A stretch of DNA of 47,848 nucleotides from an uncultured Solobacterium sp. (lineage in GTDB: Bacteria; Bacillota_I; Bacilli_A; Erysipelotrichales; Erysipelotrichaceae), in assembly GCA_900547815.1 (NCBI GenBank), contig URHY01000005.1:1-47848 (forward strand). Direction: 5' to 3'. A program made the translations under genes and the position numbers. Below the pieces are notes generated by a model. The model did no database searches. It was given only the letters and a program-made list of their open reading frames with translations, and had not been told where the DNA came from. Of this stretch, positions 43,405 through 47,848 are shown piece after piece; the first letter of the stretch is position 1; the number at the start of each line of letters is the position of its first letter.

Positions 43405-44149
43405 CTATTATTTTTGGGATCACTTGGATTTGAGATTTTTCTTCTTTAGTTAATTTATTTGAAATAAATACATCCACTTCTTTGAATTTACAGTACGTGT
43501 ATTCAGGGTGTGCATTAAATTTATTTTTATCAGCTACCACAATGATTTTTTCACTTTGTTGAAGAATATGCCGTTTTAATTCATATTCATTTTCATAAGT
43601 TGTAAATCCATCGTTGTCTTTGAATCCCTTGCTTCCTAAAATCGCAACATCAATATGAATATAATCAATAGTTTTGCTGGCAAAATTACCATAAGATCGA
43701 TAGGCATTATTGGAAATGTTTCCACCAATTAAGATAACGTGCATATCCAGTCTTGCACATTTATAGGCTACAAAGATGGAGTTTGTCACAATCGTAATAT
43801 TATGAATGGATTGAAGAAAAGGAATACCTGCAAGACATGTACTACCGGCATCTAAATAGATAACCATTCCTTCTTTGATAAAGGTACAGGCTTGTTTCAT
43901 GATTTGTCTTTTTTCTTCGATATATTCTTGATTTCTTAATGAAATGGGCATTTCATCAGGTTCTTCTAGAAGCAGCGCATAGCCATGTTCTTTTTTTATG
44001 ATTTTAGAATCTTCAAGTTCAATTATATCTTTACGGATTGTTTCGCCTGAAGTTTGGAAATGAGTAGCCAAATCGGATATTTTGATTTTATGTTGATCTT
44101 GTATAAGTTGACGAATTTTGAATTGTCTTTCATCTTTCTTTTTGGACAT
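43391..44149 (-). CDS. DeoR-family transcriptional regulator, gene 2 of pair
   Basis: This 252-residue repressor-type protein has an N-terminal winged helix-turn-helix (ISDLATHFQTSGETIRKDI, residues about 24-42). Its DeoR sensor domain includes VIYLDAGSTCLAG, ITIVTNSIFVAY and DVAILGSKGF. The effector is normally a sugar phosphate. It starts 3 bp after the gene at 44153 ends and is about 50% similar to it by eye, so they are tandem paralogues. A weak AGGT site precedes it. No sugar operon is next to it. Confidence 0.92.
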   Translation of the reverse strand: MSKKKDERQFKIRQLIQDQHKIKISDLATHFQTSGETIRKDIIELEDSKIIKKEHGYALLLEEPDEMPISLRNQEYIEEKRQIMKQACTFIKEGMVIYLDAGSTCLAGIPFLQSIHNITIVTNSIFVAYKCARLDMHVILIGGNISNNAYRSYGNFASKTIDYIHIDVAILGSKGFKDNDGFTTYENEYELKRHILQQSEKIIVVADKNKFNAHPEYTYCKFKEVDVFISNKLTKEEKSQIQVIPKIIEAEV

Positions 44150-44152
44150 AAA

Positions 44153-44920
44153 TTATACCTGTGTTACTTTCTTGATTGTTTTTACGACATCATATTGTTC
44201 GCAAGTTAAATGGTTTGTGATGAGTTCATCAAATTCATTGAACTTACAAAAGGCATAAGGTGCAATATTTGTCTTATTATTGACCTTGCTAGAATCGCAA
44301 ACCATGATCTTTTGTGCAGATTGATTCATGACATGTCTTTTGAAACCTAATTCATCCGCAGAAATAGTTGTGAATCCATGACTTTTTTCGGTAAATGCAT
44401 CTGTTCCCATGATGGCTAAATCAATGTTTAAATGGTCAATGATTTCTGTTGCAAAATGTCCATAGGTTCTTTTTCCTATATTAAATAATAAACCGCCAGC
44501 CATAATGATACTTAAATTCATATTGGCACATTCATAAGCTACAAGAATTGAATTGGTGACAATGGTGATATCATTCTTATTCTTTAGAGCGCTTATGGCA
44601 GTTAGAATTGTACTTCCCGAATCTAAATATACAGTCATGCCATTTTCAATTCGTGTAAATGCTTCTAAGGCAACTATTTTTTTCATTTCTCTGTTTTCTT
44701 GTGCTTTTAATTCAACAAATGTTTCAACAGAAGAACTTTGAATCTTGGCATACCCATGTTCTCGAACTAATATTTTTCTTTCTTGTAGCTCACTTAAATC
44801 TTTGCGTAGTGTTTCTGGAGTGATAGAAAGTAATTTAGCTAGTTCTGTAACTTTTATTTTTTCTTTTTCTTCTAGAATTTGTCGAATCTGAAGTTGTCTT
44901 TCTTCTTTTTTCTTTGACAT
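44153..44920 (-). CDS. DeoR-family transcriptional regulator, gene 1 of pair
   Basis: The 255-residue protein begins MSKKKEERQLQIRQIL, almost the same as its neighbour (MSKKKDERQFKIRQLI). The helix-turn-helix contains TELAKLLSITPETLRKDL. The sensor domain has VYLDSGSTILTA and DLAIMGTDAF. AAAGGTG places the start at ATG 44920; the frame continues upstream to 44947 without a better site. It is the promoter-proximal gene of the pair. Target genes are unknown; the pair may control the small genes read in the opposite direction. Confidence 0.92.
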   Translation of the reverse strand: MSKKKEERQLQIRQILEEKEKIKVTELAKLLSITPETLRKDLSELQERKILVREHGYAKIQSSSVETFVELKAQENREMKKIVALEAFTRIENGMTVYLDSGSTILTAISALKNKNDITIVTNSILVAYECANMNLSIIMAGGLLFNIGKRTYGHFATEIIDHLNIDLAIMGTDAFTEKSHGFTTISADELGFKRHVMNQSAQKIMVCDSSKVNNKTNIAPYAFCKFNEFDELITNHLTCEQYDVVKTIKKVTQV

Positions 44921-45075
44921 AATTTCACCTTTTTCTTTTGAATCCAATTAAATTATATATAAAAACTTTTGAAAATGAATAAATAAATTGAAATACAAAT
45001 TATTTAAGGATTATTGATGAATTAAATCTTGTTTTTGTTCATAATGAGGTTGTCTAAAGAAAGCGTGTGATAGAT

Positions 45076-45333
45076 ATGGTAGTTCGATTAAATCCAATAG
45101 ATTTTGCGAAGGCAATGATGAAAAAGAAGAAACAATTGATTCCCACCGCAATTGTTCTGGATAATGGCATTGCCGGTATTGTGTATGGATATTATGAAGG
45201 TGATGATTTTTATTATTTGGATCGTTTAGATGTTGATGTTTCTAAAAAAGAAGAATTAAGAAATATGAATGTATTGGAATTAAGACAAGAGATTGCATTA
45301 AAGATTAAAATTTTTGTAGCCAACTCAAAATGA
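45076..45333 (+). CDS. Small protein, paralogue of 45447 gene
   Basis: I do not recognise this 85-residue protein. Its core VVRLNPIDFAKAMM, VLDNGIAGIVYG and DFYYLDRLD aligns with the next gene along the whole length, so the two are tandem paralogues. It has no membrane segment or signal. ATG 45076 is chosen by alignment; a GTG at 45067 is closer to the AAAGAAAG purine run and could be the start. A CATAAT box lies at 45040-45045 without a clear -35. It lies divergent from the DeoR pair. Confidence 0.65.
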   Translation: MVVRLNPIDFAKAMMKKKKQLIPTAIVLDNGIAGIVYGYYEGDDFYYLDRLDVDVSKKEELRNMNVLELRQEIALKIKIFVANSK

Positions 45334-45392
45334 TATAAAATCTTTTGAATCATAAAATAAAACTTGGAAAACTAAATATTTAATCCAAAGTG

Positions 45393-45421
45393 TTGAGAAG
45401 AATCAATCATTCATACATAAT
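45393..45421 (+). promoter_or_regulatory. Promoter of second small paralogue
   Basis: TTGAGA (45393-45398), a 17-bp spacer and CATAAT (45416-45421) are followed by AAAGGAGGT just before ATG 45447. Confidence 0.6.
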
Positions 45422-45446
45422 GCAAGTGTCAAAGGAGGTATAAAAA

Positions 45447-45731
45447 ATGTGTACAGTCGTCCATCTTGAACCAGAAGATTTCGCTAGAGAACTAGTTCAT
45501 AATCCTAAAAATGTTTATGCCAGAACGTATGTCCTCGATTGTGGGCTTGCCGTGGTAGTCTATATGTGTCAAGATTCACATTTTCTATACTACCTAGACA
45601 GACCGGATTGTTCGAAAGAAAAAAAGGACATATTGAAATCTATGGATTTCTATGAACTGCATGCTGAAATCTATCGTAAGGTCAATTTAGATAATCGTCT
45701 TCGCGAAAGGCAAAAGAACCCAAGCTGCTAA
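45447..45731 (+). CDS. Small protein, paralogue of 45076 gene
   Basis: The 94-residue protein of unknown function shares VVHLEPEDFAREL, YVLDCGLAVVVY and HFLYYLDRPD with its upstream neighbour. It has an extra basic C-terminus (NRLRERQKNPSC) and four cysteines. A near-perfect ribosome binding site (AAAGGAGGT) and a separate promoter indicate active, independent expression. The stop codon lies in a bidirectional terminator loop shared with pgeF. Confidence 0.72.
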   Translation: MCTVVHLEPEDFARELVHNPKNVYARTYVLDCGLAVVVYMCQDSHFLYYLDRPDCSKEKKDILKSMDFYELHAEIYRKVNLDNRLRERQKNPSC

Positions 45732-45745
45732 CTTGGGTTTATTTA
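45717..45745. terminator. Terminator between small gene and pgeF
   Basis: An 8-bp stem (AACCCAAG at 45717-45724, CTTGGGTT at 45732-45739) has loop CTGCTAA, which carries the TAA of the small gene. TTTATTT follows rightward. The pgeF stop is at the right edge. Confidence 0.7.
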
Positions 45746-46512
45746 ATATATCCAAATGTAAAGTGTTCGCCTGTTTGTTTATCATTACGATAGCTGAAAC
45801 AAGTGTCGAGCTCTTTTTTGGTATCATATTTACTTGGATGAATGTTTTTATCTGGAATACCTAATTCTTTACACATTTCAATATTGATACCTTGATTATC
45901 AATATAAGCTTTTTCGTTTGGCATATAACGAATGAATGGGGTTGTGTCTATGCTGATTTGTTTCATTAGTTCAACAACTTCCATACCTACTTCTAAAGAA
46001 TCATATTGAATACTTGGAGAAAAATACACATGACATGATTCAGGATGAATCAAATCTTTTTCAATTAATTCGCTTAAGCATTTTTTAGTAATTTCTAAAG
46101 TTGTTCCTTTCCATCCAGAATGAATGGCACATATGCATGGTGTTGTTTCATCAACGACTAGAATGCCTAAACAGTCAGCTGTAAATACGCCAATAAGAAT
46201 ATTGGATTCTGTCGTATATACGGCATCTACATTCATAATGCTTGTATCTTTATCATAGGCCCCCTTACCTTTATCGCTAGAAGCAACTCGGGCCATATTG
46301 TTTGTGTGTTTTTGCCAAGGAAGTGCCCAGTTATCTAGGGGCATATTTAATTCTTCAGCTAATCTTTTGCGGTTGATCATAACAGCTTTTGGATTGATAC
46401 ATACATGTAGTGCAGTATTGTTCTTTTCAGGAAGTGTTATATCTTTTAGTGTAGTAGCACCGAATACGTGTTCGTTATTGATATGAATAATTTTATTTTT
46501 TTGAATAGACAT
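45739..46512 (-). CDS. pgeF: Laccase-domain protein PgeF/YfiH
   Basis: This 257-residue DUF152-family protein has WQKHTNN, FTADCLGILV and AIHSGWKGTTLE, whose His and Cys form the metal site. Recent work on the family supports purine nucleoside phosphorylase or deaminase activity, or peptidoglycan editing; the original polyphenol oxidase name is less certain. GGAG spaced 9 nt before ATG 46512 supports this start, though the frame extends to 46548. It overlaps the flavin-reductase gene by 20 bp, so they form an operon. Confidence 0.92.
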   Translation of the reverse strand: MSIQKNKIIHINNEHVFGATTLKDITLPEKNNTALHVCINPKAVMINRKRLAEELNMPLDNWALPWQKHTNNMARVASSDKGKGAYDKDTSIMNVDAVYTTESNILIGVFTADCLGILVVDETTPCICAIHSGWKGTTLEITKKCLSELIEKDLIHPESCHVYFSPSIQYDSLEVGMEVVELMKQISIDTTPFIRYMPNEKAYIDNQGINIEMCKELGIPDKNIHPSKYDTKKELDTCFSYRNDKQTGEHFTFGYIK

Positions 46513-46993
46513 CTGTAATTTCTCCAATATATACATAGTGCAAATCATCGAGTGGATAATTCTTTTCGTAAATTTCAGGCAATAAGAAATGTTCTTTTTC
46601 TAATTTTCCAACATAGAGCTTCTTACAAATAAAGACTTCTTTTGCCTCTTTAAATGTAGGGTTTCCATCTACCATTTCAACGTGAAAGTTCACATTTGAA
46701 ATCTTATCTTCATCCTTACCTGATTTTGTACCTAAGTAAGATAGTTCTTTGTGCTTATCATCAAAGAAAGATAGGGTGAACGTATCACTTTCATCAACGA
46801 ATTCTTTTGTGTATCTTTGTGGACGAATAAAGATGATCGCAACATCCTTATTCCATAAGTGACCAAGTGTCCCCCATGATGCGGTCATGGTGTTGGTTTT
46901 ACCGTTTTTTGTAGCACTGATGAGTAGCCAGTCTTTTCCAATCTTATCAAAAGGATTGAAGCTTAGACTGTGAATATCAACTTTTTCAAACAT
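46493..46993 (-). CDS. Flavin reductase-like FMN-binding protein
   Basis: The 166-residue protein has the split-barrel FMN-binding layout of the flavin reductase family: KDWLLISATKNGKTNTMTASWG at the N-terminus, then RPQRYTKEFVDESDTFTLSFF and ELSYLGTKSGKDEDK. It probably binds FMN and may reduce flavins or act on small redox substrates. GGAGG lies about 9 nt before ATG 46993. It is cotranscribed with pgeF. Confidence 0.88.
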   Translation of the reverse strand: MFEKVDIHSLSFNPFDKIGKDWLLISATKNGKTNTMTASWGTLGHLWNKDVAIIFIRPQRYTKEFVDESDTFTLSFFDDKHKELSYLGTKSGKDEDKISNVNFHVEMVDGNPTFKEAKEVFICKKLYVGKLEKEHFLLPEIYEKNYPLDDLHYVYIGEITDVYSKK

Positions 46994-47005
46994 ACATATT
47001 TCCTC

Positions 47006-47665
47006 CTATATTCTTTGCTTTAAAATCAAATAAACCTCGGCTTTCGTGGCTTCTGGATATGGTTGTACAAATAGTAGTCCAATTCCGCAACAAAGTGCAC
47101 CTAAAATAATCCATCCTAAAAAGGATAAATCTAAGACAAATAAATCCATCTTTTGTCCAGTAGTCATTTGTTTAGATAAAGAGAAAGCTTGGGAAGCAGA
47201 AAGATTTGGATTTTCAGCCAATAGATATGGAATCATAGAATATTCATACGCTTTAATAACTCCAGGTACTATAAATAGGAATAGCCATAGTAGGGTTTTT
47301 AGATCCATTAAGAACATGATTTTTACCACATTTAAATAGTTACCTTTAAAACCACTAAAGATTTCACCAAGTTCAGGATTCTTATCATGGTTCTTAATAA
47401 AATATCCATTTTTTCCAACTACAATGACATTACCAATAAAGATTGTATAGAGGATTCCAAGAATACTGGCAACAGAAATGAATGAATAAAATATAGGCTG
47501 AGCATCATAAGAAAGATTGTTTGATGCAAAATCTTGTATCCTTTCAATAATCGTTGTTTTTTCACCAGACAATGTTCCTGCAAGTAATGTAACCACAAAC
47601 ATCTTCCAATAATTTCGTTTCATGATTTGTTTGGCTTGTTCTTTAACTTGTTGTCTGTTCCACAT
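47006..47665 (-). CDS. DUF975 family membrane protein
   Basis: This 219-residue membrane protein has about five hydrophobic segments and the DUF975 ending LLFVQPYPEATKAEVYLIL. The conserved FLFIVPGVIKAYEYSMIPYLLAE and LSLSKQMT-like SASQAFSLSKQM are visible. Function is unknown. A GTG start at 47674 is possible, but AAGGTGG spaced from ATG 47665 is better. The flavin-reductase gene begins 12 bp downstream, so these minus-strand genes probably form one operon. Confidence 0.88.
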   Translation of the reverse strand: MWNRQQVKEQAKQIMKRNYWKMFVVTLLAGTLSGEKTTIIERIQDFASNNLSYDAQPIFYSFISVASILGILYTIFIGNVIVVGKNGYFIKNHDKNPELGEIFSGFKGNYLNVVKIMFLMDLKTLLWLFLFIVPGVIKAYEYSMIPYLLAENPNLSASQAFSLSKQMTTGQKMDLFVLDLSFLGWIILGALCCGIGLLFVQPYPEATKAEVYLILKQRI

Positions 47666-47761
47666 AGGGGCCACCTTCTTTCTTACAGTTTAATTTTATC
47701 ACATAAGAAAATGAATAATGTAGAAAAGATTGTTGATTGTACGGTTCGTATAGAAAAAGAA

Positions 47762-47798
47762 ACCATTCTAGTGTTGGCGTCTAGAATGGTCTCTTTTT
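47762..47798. terminator. Terminator-like hairpin between divergent genes
   Basis: A perfect 10-bp stem (ACCATTCTAG at 47762-47771, CTAGAATGGT at 47781-47790) has a 9-nt loop. TTTTT (47794-47798) follows rightward, and an A-rich tract before the stem gives U leftward. Its neighbours diverge, so neither gene should end here. It may be an attenuator in the leader of the gene at 47827. Confidence 0.75.
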
Positions 47799-47826
47799 GT
47801 TTATTATTATTTTTTAGGAGAGAGAT

Positions 47827-47848
47827 ATGAATATTGGTTTATTTTCTA
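47827..47848 (+). CDS. Start of a gene, possibly a glycosyltransferase (partial)
   Basis: AGGAGAGA is followed by ATG at 47827, and the window ends after seven codons (MNIGLFS). Many family 4 glycosyltransferases that make glycolipids start MNIGLFxDTY, so that is a guess; seven residues cannot prove it. Confidence 0.45.

Overview
The window comes from an AT-rich, low-GC Gram-positive bacterium. Gene order and content (rnmV-rsmA-ispE, tilS-hpt-ftsH-hslO-dusB, split transketolase, AddAB, mannose-family PTS with ManO) point to Bacillota. An Erysipelotrichia-like lineage is my best guess, from general similarity only. No tRNA, rRNA, insertion sequence, prophage or CRISPR array was found. Genes are tightly packed, and many stop codons lie inside the hairpin that ends the transcript.

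Layout. 1-345: intergenic, with an orphan minus-strand terminator and two degenerate 33-bp-spaced repeats. 346-6809: tex, an AEC-family carrier behind a hairpin leader, a small unknown gene, a HAD phosphatase, a cytidylate-kinase-like protein and an AzgA-type purine permease. 6862-12523: addB-addA (minus). 12577-13987: an operator-like palindrome and an ATPase with a DUF234-type C-terminus. 14027-15518: an FAD-dependent oxidoreductase (minus) whose transcript appears to begin with a guanine-type purine riboswitch aptamer. 15585-20857: yitT-rnmV-rsmA-ispE-DUF1146-MreB-like-tagO, an overlapping operon. 20886-27146: PemK-like protein, tilS, hpt, ftsH, hslO and dusB. 27154-31931: glgB with a cre site, a small unknown gene, split transketolase and an RsmC-like methyltransferase.

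31938-39789 is the carbohydrate-uptake region. Two decayed minus-strand genes come first, then a glucose-family PTS IICBA gene and a LicT/GlcT-type antiterminator. Next is a complete mannose-family PTS (IIAB, IIC, IID, ManO) whose leader has a promoter overlapped by a cre site and an RNA antiterminator (RAT) site overlapping a terminator. The IIAB gene is repeated after manO, and 957 bp are identical between the copies. The antiterminator gene probably acts on the downstream mannose-PTS leader, because the IICBA transcript has almost no leader of its own.

39803-47848: three 15-bp direct repeats at exact 33-bp spacing lie before an ATPase with a DUF4143-type C-terminus. They are followed by a Cof-type HAD phosphatase, a CDF metal exporter, two tandem DeoR-type regulators, two small paralogous unknown proteins, a PgeF/YfiH laccase-domain protein, a flavin-reductase-like protein, a DUF975 membrane protein, and the first codons of a further gene.

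The most notable items are the purine riboswitch in front of a redox enzyme, the iteron-like repeats in front of ATPase-nuclease genes, the homogenised IIAB pair with its RAT leader, and a MreB-like protein whose second phosphate loop is degraded. All assignments were made by reading the sequence; no database search was run.
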